In this document: piece by piece, positions 1 to 8,207 of the stretch
Layout of the letters: every line of letters starts with the position of its first letter
Numbering within the stretch: the first letter of the stretch is position 1
Program-made: the position numbers and the translations under genes
The notes under the pieces: model-generated
Database searches by the model: none
What the model was told of the DNA's origin: nothing
What the model saw: the letters and a program-made list of their open reading frames with translations, nothing else
Source: an uncultured Flavobacterium sp.
GTDB lineage: Bacteria; Bacteroidota; Bacteroidia; Flavobacteriales; Flavobacteriaceae
Direction: 5' to 3'
Length of the DNA: 64,000 nt
Assembly: GCF_951805225.1 (NCBI RefSeq)
Contig: NZ_OX638201.1
Span: forward strand, 62,001 to 126,000

Positions 1-49
1 TTACAGTTTGGTCTGTAAACTGAGACTTTTTTTATGTGCAAACTACAGT

Positions 50-81
50 TGACCACTAAATTCTGAAAACTGACCACTAAA
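50..81. repeat. Short direct repeat TGACCACTAAA, two copies
   Basis: The 11-mer TGACCACTAAA occurs at 50-60 and again at 71-81 in the AT-rich leader before nusB. Similar short intergenic words are scattered through this window. No function can be assigned. Confidence 0.5.
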
Positions 82-104
82 ACGACGACTTTTTTACGAA
101 TTAA

Positions 105-136
105 TTTTAATATAAGGATTGAAATTCCTAATTTTG
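105..136 (+). promoter_or_regulatory. Putative Bacteroidota-type promoter of nusB
   Basis: TAATTTTG at 129-136 fits the TAnnTTTG -7 consensus of Bacteroidota sigma factors. A TTTT at 105-108 sits 20 nt upstream, where TTTG is expected. The start codon of nusB at 165 lies about 28 nt downstream. Confidence 0.5.
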
Positions 137-164
137 CAGACTAATTTTTAAATGTTCTTACAAG

Positions 165-1109
165 GTGGTAAATAGAAGACACATACGCGTTAAAGTAATG
201 CAATCCATTTATGCAATGCATCAAAGCGGTTCTGATAATATGGAAAAAGAAGAGAAATTTCTTTTTTACAGCATAGACAATATTCAGGACTTATATCTTA
301 TAATGCTTTCTTCATTAATTGAAATCTGCAAAAAAGAATCTGTTTTTTTACATCTTTCAAGCAAAAAACATCTTGCAACTGCTGCAGAACGTAATCCAAA
401 CGAAAAATTCGTTAAAAACAAAATTTTTCAACTTCTTGCCGAAAGCAATTCTCTTAGCATCGCTCTAGAAAATCGTAAAATCAACAACTGGTCATTAAAT
501 GACGATTATATCATTTTACTTTTAAATGATATTAAAGCAAGCGATTTGTATGCGAAATACATGAGTACAACTACAAATACTTTTGAAGAAGACAGACAAT
601 TTGTAATTGATTTGTTTGCTGATGTAATTGTTCCTAACGAAAAATTATACGAGTATTTAGAAGATGATAAATTGACTTGGGTTGATGATATTCCTGTTGT
701 AAACACACATATCATCAAACAATTGAAAGCAATCAAAACAGAAGATCCTGACGATTTTAGAGTGCCAAAATTGTATAAAGATGTTGAAGATAAGGATTTT
801 GCTAAAGACTTGTTCAGAAGAACAGTTTTGAACGAATCTATTTTGGCAAAAGAATACGATGATAAAACACCAAACTGGGACAGTGAAAGAATTGCTGAAA
901 TTGATACTATTATCTTGAAAATGGCAATTTGTGAGTTCTTGAAATTCCCTTCGATTCCAGTGAAAGTAACTCTTAACGAATATTTAGAAATTGCTAAAGA
1001 GTATTCTACACCAAAAAGTAGTATTTTTATCAACGGAATTTTAGATAATCTTGTTAAAGAGCTTACCGCTAATAAAAAGATGATTAAAGTTGGACGCGGA
1101 TTAATGTAA
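165..1109 (+). CDS. nusB: Transcription antitermination factor NusB, long Bacteroidota form
   Basis: NusB binds boxA RNA together with S10 (NusE) and supports antitermination of rRNA transcription in the cytoplasm. The first about 20 residues (NRRHIRVKVMQSIYAMHQS) match NusB helix 1. The rest of the domain is recognisable only near the C-terminus, in ILKMAICEFL, IPVKVTLNEYLEIAKEY and SSIFINGILD. At 314 residues it is over twice the length of E. coli NusB (about 139). The extra length is an acidic, helix-rich stretch between helix 1 and the C-terminal bundle, as in other flavobacterial NusB proteins. The start is GTG at 165; the ATG at 152 is out of frame and soon hits a stop. A promoter-like TAATTTTG lies just upstream, and yajC follows after 106 nt. 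Confidence 0.9.
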   Translation: MVNRRHIRVKVMQSIYAMHQSGSDNMEKEEKFLFYSIDNIQDLYLIMLSSLIEICKKESVFLHLSSKKHLATAAERNPNEKFVKNKIFQLLAESNSLSIALENRKINNWSLNDDYIILLLNDIKASDLYAKYMSTTTNTFEEDRQFVIDLFADVIVPNEKLYEYLEDDKLTWVDDIPVVNTHIIKQLKAIKTEDPDDFRVPKLYKDVEDKDFAKDLFRRTVLNESILAKEYDDKTPNWDSERIAEIDTIILKMAICEFLKFPSIPVKVTLNEYLEIAKEYSTPKSSIFINGILDNLVKELTANKKMIKVGRGLM

Positions 1110-1150
1110 GATCTGAGAATACTCAATTTTATTAATGTCACTCTGAGCGT

Positions 1151-1164
1151 CCCGAAGCTTCGGG
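1151..1164. repeat. Perfect 14-bp palindrome between nusB and yajC
   Basis: CCCGAAGCTTCGGG is a perfect inverted repeat and locally GC-rich against the AT-rich background. It has no T-tract, so it looks like a dispersed REP-type word rather than a terminator. Confidence 0.5.
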
Positions 1165-1215
1165 AGAAGAGCTAAAAAACATAAATATTAATAACAAAAA
1201 TAAAAACTGAATACT

Positions 1216-1491
1216 ATGCAAGATTTAATGAAATTTGCGCCTTATTTACTAATGTTTGTCGTGTTGTATTTCTTTATGATCAGACCACAACAAAAAAGAG
1301 CAAAAAACGAAAAAGAATTTGAAAGCAGCCTAAAAGTAGGTGATAAGATAATTACAAAAAGTGGTTTTCACGGTAAAGTAGTAGAGCTTGCAGAAACAAG
1401 TGCAATTATCGAAACTATGTCTGGAAAATTAAAAATCGAGCGTTCTGCTATTTCTATGGAAATGAGCGCTGCTTTGAATAAAAAAGCGTAA
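1216..1491 (+). CDS. yajC: Preprotein translocase subunit YajC
   Basis: YajC is the small inner-membrane partner of SecDF in the Sec holotranslocon. The protein has 91 residues with one hydrophobic segment at about residues 8-23, then the family motif MIRPQQKRAKNEKEF and a compact basic C-terminal domain (VGDKIITKSGFHGKVVE) on the cytoplasmic side. Length and topology are normal for the family. It follows nusB on the same strand. A rho-independent terminator lies directly downstream, so the two genes may form a short transcription unit. Confidence 0.93.
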   Translation: MQDLMKFAPYLLMFVVLYFFMIRPQQKRAKNEKEFESSLKVGDKIITKSGFHGKVVELAETSAIIETMSGKLKIERSAISMEMSAALNKKA

Positions 1492-1512
1492 TTTTTTAAA
1501 TTAAAATATTTG

Positions 1513-1550
1513 AAATCCCAAATTCCAAATCGGAGTTTGGGATTTTTTTT
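1513..1550 (+). terminator. Rho-independent terminator after yajC
   Basis: The arms AAATCCCAAA (1513-1522) and TTTGGGATTT (1536-1545) form a 10-bp stem followed by a T-tract. The loop carries ATTCCAAAT, a word that recurs inside the coding region of the aminotransferase near 48.4 kb. Confidence 0.8.
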
Positions 1551-1577
1551 GTTTGCAAATAAACGAATTGTATGTCT

Positions 1578-1644
1578 TTGCGAGGAACGAAGCAATCTCA
1601 CTAAGTATGTGTTTTTGCTAGAGCGGTTGCTTCGTTCCTCGCAA
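1578..1644. repeat. REP-like inverted repeat with perfect 18-bp arms
   Basis: The left arm TTGCGAGGAACGAAGCAA (1578-1595) is the exact reverse complement of 1627-1644, with a 31-nt loop. Closely similar palindromic words are known as dispersed intergenic repeats in several bacterial phyla. No terminator T-tract follows. Confidence 0.75.
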
Positions 1645-1669
1645 TGACTCAACTTTGAGTATAAAAAAA

Positions 1670-1702
1670 ACCTTTGTCAAAGTTTTAAACTTTGACAAAG
1701 GT
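1670..1702. repeat. 33-bp palindromic repeat, copy 1
   Basis: The arms ACCTTTGTCAAAG and CTTTGACAAAGGT surround a TTTTAAA core. The 33-mer is identical at 17383-17415 and present as its exact reverse complement at 62720-62752. A second REP-like word (CTTCGACTTCGCTCAGTG) follows at about 1726-1743. Confidence 0.85.
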
Positions 1703-1762
1703 CTCTATCAATTAGGATTTTGCACTTCGACTTCGCTCAGTGTGACATCAATAATTTAAATT

Positions 1763-2389
1763 CTACCTGTATTTATCATTCAATCCCAAGTTATTTAAAA
1801 TCATCGGAATCACTTTCTCGATTCTTGATAACTTCGTTTTCTCTTGTTTGGCGGTTTCAATATATTCCAGAAACTCATATTGTTTATATGGACTGAATTT
1901 TTGAAAAGCTTCTGCTAAAGCTGGATTTTGATCCATTTCTTTTTGGAGAAGTTCAGAGATTATAGCTTCTTTTTTAGAAGGTTTTATAACCTTTCCTTGC
2001 TTTTCGTTTTCAATCGCTTCAAGGATGTATTCTAAAACTTCTTTTTCGTTTACTTCTTCTTTCGATGTAAAACGCCATTGTCGCATGGATTTTGTTTTGT
2101 CTTCCTGAGCATTGATTAGTCTCTTTTTTTCGTCTTTTAGAAAAACGCCGTTCAGAAACCAGATTGCAAAATAATTTTTAAAACCGCCAATTCCAATAAC
2201 ATTTCTTTTGTTGTAAACATAAATTGGACCGCCCCATTTTATGGTTTCAACGAGTTCGGTTTTGTCAATAATTGATTTCAGGAAAAGAAGTTCTTCTTCC
2301 CAGTTATTGACTTTGTCCCAAATGTGTTTTTTATCAGAATTAGCTTCTTCCAAATTATCTTTTTCTTTTAGGTTTTTCAGGTGCGTCAA
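1763..2389 (-). CDS. YdeI/DUF1801-type protein
   Basis: This 208-residue soluble protein has two recognisable parts. The N-terminal half (about residues 25-120) resembles the DUF1801 fold (TIKWGGPIYVYNKRNVIGIGGFKNYFAIWF). The C-terminal half (about 150-205) is the YdeI/OmpD-associated helical tail (NPALAEAFQKFSPYKQYEFLEYI). The biochemical role of the family is not established. The only good start is ATG at 2389, so its first codons overlap the 3' end of pepT by 35 nt in another frame. This suggests translational coupling to pepT, which lies upstream on the same strand. Confidence 0.75.
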   Translation of the reverse strand: MTHLKNLKEKDNLEEANSDKKHIWDKVNNWEEELLFLKSIIDKTELVETIKWGGPIYVYNKRNVIGIGGFKNYFAIWFLNGVFLKDEKKRLINAQEDKTKSMRQWRFTSKEEVNEKEVLEYILEAIENEKQGKVIKPSKKEAIISELLQKEMDQNPALAEAFQKFSPYKQYEFLEYIETAKQEKTKLSRIEKVIPMILNNLGLNDKYR

Positions 2390-3632
2390 AAATGCCTGGA
2401 ATTGCTGTTAATTCGGCAATTTTTACAATAACATCGGTTGCTTTTTGAATACTTTCTGCGGGAACATATTCGTATTTTCCGTGAAAGTTGTGACCACCAG
2501 CAAAGATATTCGGACAAGGTAATCCCATAAAGGATAATTGAGATCCATCAGTTCCGCCACGAATAGGTTTTATGATTGGTTTAATGTCCAATTCTCTCAT
2601 TGCTTTTTCGGCGATATCAACAATATGTTTTACCGGAAGTACTTTTTCCTTCATATTATAATACTGATCTTTTACAACAGCAGTTACAATATCTTCACCA
2701 AATTGTTTAGCAAATTTTTTATTGATTTTCTTGGCAATTTTACCAATTAGATCTTTTCTTTTTTCGAATTTGATTTTGTTGTGATCACGAATAATCAATT
2801 CTAAGACTGTTTCTTCAATACTTCCTGTTAAGTGATGAACGTGGAAAAAACCTTCGTAACCTTTAGTTTCCTGTGGTGTTTCTCCTTTTGGTAATTCGTT
2901 GATGAAATCATTTGCAATCAACATTGAATTGATCATTTTTCCTTTGGCATAACCAGGATGAACACTTTTTCCTTTGATTGTGATTTTGGCTCCAGCCGCA
3001 TTAAAATTTTCATATTCTAATTCTCCAATCTGACTTCCGTCCATGGTGTAAGCCCATTGTGCGCCAAATTTTTCTACGTCAAAATGATGCGCTCCACGAC
3101 CAATTTCTTCGTCAGGCGTAAAACCAATTCTGATTTTTCCGTGTTTAATTTCAGGATGCTGAATTAGATATTCCATTGCCGAAACAATTTCTGTAATTCC
3201 TGCTTTATCATCAGCGCCTAACAAAGTTGTTCCGTCAGTTGTGATGATTGTTTGTCCTTTATATTGTAATAAATCTTTGAAGTAATTTGGAGATAAAACG
3301 ATATTTTTTTCTGCGTTTAAAACAATGTCTTTTCCGTCGTAATTCTCTACTATTTGAGGTTTTACATTTGCTCCGCTAAAATCAGGTGAAGTATCAAAAT
3401 GAGAAACAAAACCAATTGTTGGCACTTCATGATCTACATTACTTGGCAAAGTCGCCATGATATAAGCTTTGTCGTCTATAGTAACATCAGAAAGACCAAT
3501 TGTTTTTAGTTCTTCGACTAATTTATTGGCTAGATTCCATTGTTTTTCTGTACTCGGTGTAGTTTGTGAATTTGGGTCTGATTCGGTATCAATTGTTACA
3601 TAACTGATGAAACGATCTATAATATGTTGCAT
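2355..3632 (-). CDS. pepT: Peptidase T (tripeptide aminopeptidase)
   Basis: This M20-family zinc metallopeptidase removes the N-terminal residue from tripeptides in the cytoplasm. Metal-site motifs are visible in order: GFVSHFDTSPDFSG (HxD), LLGADDKAG (bridging Asp), FTPDEEIGRGAHHFDV (catalytic Glu and ligand Glu), YTMDGSQIGE and FAGGHNFHGKYEYVP (last His). I chose ATG at 3632 (MQHIIDRFISYV, 425 residues). An in-frame TTG at 3650 would add six Lys/Asn-rich residues not expected in the family. Length is close to the usual about 410. A large nested palindrome separates it from the sulfatase locus. Confidence 0.93.
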   Translation of the reverse strand: MQHIIDRFISYVTIDTESDPNSQTTPSTEKQWNLANKLVEELKTIGLSDVTIDDKAYIMATLPSNVDHEVPTIGFVSHFDTSPDFSGANVKPQIVENYDGKDIVLNAEKNIVLSPNYFKDLLQYKGQTIITTDGTTLLGADDKAGITEIVSAMEYLIQHPEIKHGKIRIGFTPDEEIGRGAHHFDVEKFGAQWAYTMDGSQIGELEYENFNAAGAKITIKGKSVHPGYAKGKMINSMLIANDFINELPKGETPQETKGYEGFFHVHHLTGSIEETVLELIIRDHNKIKFEKRKDLIGKIAKKINKKFAKQFGEDIVTAVVKDQYYNMKEKVLPVKHIVDIAEKAMRELDIKPIIKPIRGGTDGSQLSFMGLPCPNIFAGGHNFHGKYEYVPAESIQKATDVIVKIAELTAIPGIFDAPEKPKRKR

Positions 3633-3718
3633 TTGTTTATTTTTTAGCAAATATAAGTAAATAGTTAGGCGTTGTAAAGCTGTAAATTATGAAAACTGTA
3701 AAATGAGATAAAAAAAAT

Positions 3719-3853
3719 GCCACGTATTTCACGAATTAGCACTAATTCTTAAAACCTATAAATCCAATTTCATGAATTTAAATTCGTGAAATTGGATTTA
3801 TAGGTTATCTGAAATATATTTTAATTCGTGCTAATTTGTGCAATTAGTGGTTA
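3719..3853. repeat. Nested inverted-repeat element with 54-bp inner palindrome
   Basis: An inner palindrome at 3753-3806 has 27-bp arms with one mismatch (left arm begins AACCTATAAATCCAATTTCA). It sits inside an outer imperfect inverted repeat of the GCCACG...AATTCGTGCTAATT type. The outer words belong to the same family as the elements at 33551-33637 and 34639-34727. Confidence 0.8.
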
Positions 3854-3858
3854 AAAAA

Positions 3859-4998
3859 TTACTGAACACATCTGAAACCAATATGATTTGCAGGTGATTT
3901 ATAATCTCCTTTTCCTCTTGTTCCTACCATATAACGTGTACAATATTGATCTGTACATAAAAATGATCCTCCGCGTTGTACTTTTTTCGGTAAGTTTGGT
4001 TCTCCCGGATCATAAGAAGATTCAGGACCTTGCGGATTTTTGGCAACTTGTCCGTTTTCGCTTAGAACAGAATAATAATCGGCAGTATACCAATCGTTTG
4101 TCCATTCCCAAACATTTCCTCCAATATCATAAAGTCCATAAGGATTTGGTTCAAATTGAGCGGTAGGAGCGATGCCAATATAGCCATCTTCGCCGGTATC
4201 TCCTTTTTCAATAGGAAAGTTTCCTTGATAGATATTCGCCTGAAATTTTCCTTTAGGTTTTAAAGTATTTCCCCAAGCATACAATTGCCCTGATTTTCCG
4301 CCTCGAGCAGCAAATTCCCATTCTGCTTCTGTTGGTAATCTTTTGCCTGCCCATTTCGCGTAAGCGGCTGCATCGTCGTATGAAACCTGAACTACGGGAT
4401 ATTTTTCTCTTCCTTTTATAGAACTTCCTGCTCCTTCCGGATGTCTCCAGTCAGCTCCTTGAACATAAGACCACCATTGCATATAATTGCCCAGATTTAC
4501 TTTTGCTTGAGTAGGAGTAAAAACGGCTGATCCTGCGACTAAATTTTCTAATGGAGCATCAGGATATTCTTCGTGTGTTGGTTTTATTTCCGCCAATGTT
4601 ACATAACCTGTAGCTTTTACAAAAGCTTCAAATTGTTCGTTTGTCACTTCTGTTTGATCCATATAAAAACCATCTACATAAACTCTATGAATTGGTGCGG
4701 CATCTTTGGTAACACCTTTTATACTGCATAAACTTTCATCTTCGACATTGCTTCCCATAGAATATTCTCCGCCAGGAATCCAAACCATTCCTTTTGGCGC
4801 TTTGCCAGTTGGTTTGTTTTTGTTTTCTATGGTTGGTTTAAACAAAGAAGTTTCTGAAGCATTTGGAGTTTCGGCACAATCCATTGCTGTCAATTTTTCT
4901 TTTGGAACAATAAGCTTGGTATAACCATAAGCTATTGAAATTATAGAAATTGTAAGTATGGCTAAAATCCAATAGGTTTTATTTTTCATTACAGTCAT
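3859..4998 (-). CDS. Formylglycine-generating enzyme (SUMF1 family), membrane-anchored
   Basis: FGE oxidises the cysteine in the CxPxR motif of type I sulfatases to formylglycine. The FGE-sulfatase fold fills residues about 68-379 (GMVWIPGGEYSMGS, DQTEVTNEQF, GKRLPTEAEWEFAARGG, GNVWEWTNDW, RGGSFLCTDQYCTRY, NHIGFRCVQ). The redox/copper cysteine pair of true aerobic FGEs is present as Cys348 and Cys353, which separates it from inactive or ergothioneine-type homologues. Residues 9-25 form a hydrophobic N-terminal anchor, so the catalytic domain should face the periplasm. An arylsulfatase with CSPTR lies 3.2 kb upstream on the same strand and is the obvious substrate. The start could also be ATG at 4989. 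Confidence 0.88.
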   Translation of the reverse strand: MTVMKNKTYWILAILTISIISIAYGYTKLIVPKEKLTAMDCAETPNASETSLFKPTIENKNKPTGKAPKGMVWIPGGEYSMGSNVEDESLCSIKGVTKDAAPIHRVYVDGFYMDQTEVTNEQFEAFVKATGYVTLAEIKPTHEEYPDAPLENLVAGSAVFTPTQAKVNLGNYMQWWSYVQGADWRHPEGAGSSIKGREKYPVVQVSYDDAAAYAKWAGKRLPTEAEWEFAARGGKSGQLYAWGNTLKPKGKFQANIYQGNFPIEKGDTGEDGYIGIAPTAQFEPNPYGLYDIGGNVWEWTNDWYTADYYSVLSENGQVAKNPQGPESSYDPGEPNLPKKVQRGGSFLCTDQYCTRYMVGTRGKGDYKSPANHIGFRCVQ

Positions 4999-5109
4999 TT
5001 TATTTGTACGTAAATTATTATAAATATAGTAAAATAGGATTGTTAATAGGTTCTAAAGTTAAAAAAATAACTTAATAAACTCTATTTATTCGATATGGTT
5101 ACTATGGAT

Positions 5110-6111
5110 TTATTTATCTTCTTGAACTTCAACAACTTCGTATTTGTCTTTACCGTCTACTTGAACAGGTTGGTAGTAAGTTTCTCCAAATTTTACATAT
5201 TTAGCGTCTCCTATCGTAACTTCTTCACCGCCTTCTGGTAAGTTATCTACAAGAGTTCCAGCGGTTGGCGCTACAACTTTGTACGAACTGCCATCTTTTT
5301 CATAATAGGTTCCTCCGTAATAATAATTATTGACGGTTCCGGTATTGACTGTTTCGGCTCCGCTTGGAATATTGTTTACGGTTCCTCCAACTGGTGCCGG
5401 TACTGCTGTATAACCTCCACTTGATGGTGCGTACCAAACTCCCTGATCATAATGATATTGAGTGCTTTCTACGCTTACTACAATTGCTGTTACTGCTAAT
5501 GTTGCTACAAAAAATCCCCACGGATGCCAAACTGGTCCCCAATAAAATGGATGATAAGGACGTGGATAATAAGGATGATAACAATTGTATCTATAACCGC
5601 CATAACGATAAGGAGGACGAGCATATGGTCGCACGCCCGGTCTTACTATTGTGTTACGGTTGTTGCGAACATGGACACTATTGTTTACATTGATGTTTAC
5701 ATTGTTTCTATTTCTGTTAACAGTATTACCGCTAATATTGTTGTTTCTATTGCCGGTTCTGTTTCTGTTTACAGTGTTATTTGAGTTTCTGTTATTATTG
5801 ATTGATTTATCTCCAATTTTTGAATTTGTAGAAGGTCTGTTAATTTTATTAGTTCCGGAACCATTAGCTCCAGGTCTGTTGGCTGTCGATGGTCTTTTTA
5901 CTCCTGAACCAGATGAAGGTCTGTTTACTGCAGGTCTTGCTTGATTTGCCGGTCTGCTTACAGCTGGTCTTGCCTTACCTCCGCCGCCGCCTCTGTGTCC
6001 TCCGCCACCGCCACCATGACGTTGGGCAATACTATCAATTGAAATCAAAAAAAATGATCCCATTAAGCACATTAGTGCTAATTTTCTAAGAGTCTTTTTT
6101 ATACTTTTCAT
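5110..6111 (-). CDS. Secreted Gly/Asn/Arg-rich DUF6515-like protein
   Basis: This 333-residue exported protein has a signal peptide (residues 1-29, ending SIDSIAQ) and a Gly-rich run (RHGGGGGGHRGGGGG). It then has a long low-complexity Asn/Arg/Pro region (about 45-155) and an aromatic Tyr/Pro/His segment (about 160-195). A hydrophobic helix follows (GFFVATLAVTAIVVSV, about 198-213), then repeats of the type YYEKDGSSYKVV / KYVKFGETYYQPVQV at the C-terminus. The C-terminal part resembles DUF6515; function is unknown. It sits between the FGE and the porin on the same strand. The low-complexity part is compositionally extreme, so homology in that part should not be trusted. Confidence 0.7.
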   Translation of the reverse strand: MKSIKKTLRKLALMCLMGSFFLISIDSIAQRHGGGGGGHRGGGGGKARPAVSRPANQARPAVNRPSSGSGVKRPSTANRPGANGSGTNKINRPSTNSKIGDKSINNNRNSNNTVNRNRTGNRNNNISGNTVNRNRNNVNINVNNSVHVRNNRNTIVRPGVRPYARPPYRYGGYRYNCYHPYYPRPYHPFYWGPVWHPWGFFVATLAVTAIVVSVESTQYHYDQGVWYAPSSGGYTAVPAPVGGTVNNIPSGAETVNTGTVNNYYYGGTYYEKDGSSYKVVAPTAGTLVDNLPEGGEEVTIGDAKYVKFGETYYQPVQVDGKDKYEVVEVQEDK

Positions 6112-6231
6112 TTTCAGTGTTTTATGTCCATTAAAATTATTAAAAATAAATAAGAATATTAGTGAAAATTAGAAAAATCATCTTACGTTTTATCTTTTCA
6201 GAAGATGATAATTCGAATCTAACTCATTTAA

Positions 6232-7437
6232 TTAGAGAGAAATATCCCATTGTACTCTAAATCGCCATCCTGCTTCTAATGGCAATGTTTTGTCTTGAAA
6301 ACTAAAATAACTAACTTCAGAAGTTAATTTGTTTTTATGTCCTTTAAAAAACCAATTGAAGGTTATTGTTGTTTCGTCTTGCAAGTTTTGCCTAAAATCA
6401 TTGTTTGGGCGATATCCGGCATGTCTCGCGGCCATTTCTAAGTGTTCCGGCCACCAATGAAATGCATTATGAAAAAAATAACCAGCCTGAACATAATATC
6501 CTTTTAAAGTAGTTGTATCATTATTATTCAGTTTATCGATGATTTGTTTGTTGTGCCATTCGCTTTGCCACGAAAAACCACGATACATAAAAGCACTTTC
6601 AAAATTCCATTGATTTACGCGATATTGTCCCGGCAATCCATTTTCATAACCTTCTAAAGATCCTCCGCCTGCTTGCGAAAATCGGGTATAAGGGCTTCTG
6701 TTTGTTAATGCCGAAAAAGCAATAATAGGAGTTGGTTTTTCATGAAACTCGATATCACTTCCTTCAAAATCAAGAAATCTTCCTAAAAAGTTCCATTGTG
6801 TTCTTCCAAAATACATCAGATTATTATCATCATTAGATGTATTACCTCTTCCGGTTCCGGTTAAAGCTGCGACCCAATAATTAAAATCTGCAATTCCTTT
6901 TCCTTTAAGATGACCGTATATTTCAACACCCATTTGTCTGTCTGCTGTAAACGGACGATTTATCAGGGAGCGATCTACGGTTTGTTGTTCGCCGCTGCTG
7001 ATAAAACGTTCGCGCGTATATTCGACTTTCCATTGACCGACTTTAAAACTTAACCATTCCCATTTTTCAATCATAAGTCTAAAATCAAGCAAATTAGATT
7101 GACTAAGTTCATATTCCCAATAATACTTTAGCCAAGGTTCGAATGCGTGACCGCCTACTTTTAATCTGGCGCGATTAATTTTGAAAGTGGTTTCTTTGTC
7201 CTTGCTGTAATCATCATATGTTACAGGATCCTGATCATTTGGAGTAGAAAATCGAAACTGAAATCGGCTTTGTAGTTGAAAAAGAAATTTATTATCTCTA
7301 GTTCGAAGTTCAATTCCTTTACTGCCATAACTAACATTGATTAATTTTGTGGTGTCTTTTTCCAGTTGCGCATTTGCCGAAATAATACTTAAAAACAATA
7401 ACAATACAGGTAGGTTTCTTTTGATTTGGCTGTGCAT
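6232..7437 (-). CDS. OprP-like outer-membrane porin (porin O/P family)
   Basis: This predicted beta-barrel has 401 residues and a signal peptide MHSQIKRNLPVLLLFLSIIS...NAQ. I therefore place the start at ATG 7437; a longer reading to 7533 would put 32 unlikely residues before the signal peptide and run into the upstream gene. Alternating strands with aromatic girdles are visible (FLFQLQSRFQFRFS, WLKYYWEYELS, YYVQAGYFF, WRFRVQWDISL at the C-terminus ending in a hydrophobic residue). The family forms anion-selective channels, classically for phosphate. Here the neighbouring sulfatase and FGE suggest sulfated compounds or released anions; the substrate is inference. Confidence 0.8.
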   Translation of the reverse strand: MHSQIKRNLPVLLLFLSIISANAQLEKDTTKLINVSYGSKGIELRTRDNKFLFQLQSRFQFRFSTPNDQDPVTYDDYSKDKETTFKINRARLKVGGHAFEPWLKYYWEYELSQSNLLDFRLMIEKWEWLSFKVGQWKVEYTRERFISSGEQQTVDRSLINRPFTADRQMGVEIYGHLKGKGIADFNYWVAALTGTGRGNTSNDDNNLMYFGRTQWNFLGRFLDFEGSDIEFHEKPTPIIAFSALTNRSPYTRFSQAGGGSLEGYENGLPGQYRVNQWNFESAFMYRGFSWQSEWHNKQIIDKLNNNDTTTLKGYYVQAGYFFHNAFHWWPEHLEMAARHAGYRPNNDFRQNLQDETTITFNWFFKGHKNKLTSEVSYFSFQDKTLPLEAGWRFRVQWDISL

Positions 7438-7490
7438 ATATTTGATTTTAATATATAGTTCTGTGTTTTCTTTTCTGAATATTTTAGATT

Positions 7491-8079
7491 TTAACCGCCA
7501 AAGTTTTTTGCAATTCCAAGTCCAATTCCCCAACTATCGTAAGCGTTCCATTTAAAATCATAACTAAAAGTTCCAAAAACTTCCCATCCTTTTGGCATTT
7601 CATAACCATATTCGGCTCCGGCACGAGTTAGAAGATAATCCTCTTCTTTAGCAAATTCTCCGCCCATTCCTATTAAAAAACTCCAGTGATCGTTGAGTTT
7701 GTAAATTCCCACAAGGGCAGGAGCAATTGGGTAACTTCTTTCGACAGTTTCCTTATCGTCGCCACTTTCGAGATTTTTTTCGACCTTAAATTTTTCGATA
7801 ATAAAATCAGTATGTAAACCAATCGCCCATTTTTTACTTAAATGATTAAGTGTAATCAACTCCCCACGCAGGTAAACTCAAAACTTCTCGGTTTCCTTCA
7901 TCATCTCTGCCTTCAAAAACATGAACATGATTGATAGAAATTCCAATTTGATGATGCGGTTTAAAAACTTCATTTTCTTCTTTTTCCTGAGCTGTAATTT
8001 TGTTTGGAAAGAAAAACGATAAACTAAAAATGATAGCTAAAAAGGAAGTTTTCTTTAAATAACTATTTGTATCACACAT
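7491..8079 (-). pseudogene. Frameshifted outer-membrane/exported protein gene (two fragments)
   Basis: Two adjoining open frames read as one broken protein. The upstream piece (7846-8079, 77 residues) has a signal peptide and ends LSLPAWGVDYT then stop. The downstream piece (7491-7859, 122 residues) continues with LNHLSKKWAIGLHTDF in another frame and ends as a barrel strand (WNAYDSWGIGLGIAKNFGG). Restoring a CT dinucleotide at the junction near 7853 would give ...DYTLNHLSKKW. The intact product would be about 190 residues. It could be a real pseudogene, a phase-variable or recoded gene, or a sequencing error. It lies between the sulfatase and the porin, all on the minus strand. Function is unknown beyond a small outer-membrane-type protein. 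Confidence 0.75.
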
Positions 8080-8140
8080 TTTGATAATTTATTAATGAAA
8101 CGTTTATTTCGAAGTAAAAAAGAATAATTGCTTTTAAAGA

Positions 8141-8188
8141 AAAGAGGTATTTGCTGCCCATTTTACTGTACATGACAAATACCTCTTT
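8141..8188 (-). terminator. Rho-independent terminator after the arylsulfatase
   Basis: A perfect 13-bp stem (AAAGAGGTATTTG at 8141-8153 with its complement at 8176-8188) lies 20 nt past the sulfatase stop codon. Both sides have A/T runs, so it may act in both directions. Confidence 0.75.
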
Positions 8189-8207
8189 TTAGATTATAGA
8201 TTTAAAA

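Noticed and set aside
506..1141. 211-codon minus-strand ORF opposite nusB
   Set aside because: It is antisense to a clear NusB gene, with Ser/Leu-rich text typical of shadow frames.
5524..5944. Plus-strand ORFs opposite the DUF6515-like gene
   Set aside because: Products are hydrophobic low-complexity shadows of the Asn-rich coding sequence.
7846..7880. Programmed frameshift to explain the split exported gene
   Set aside because: No slippery heptamer or downstream structure is evident at the junction; a lost CT dinucleotide or a read error is simpler.
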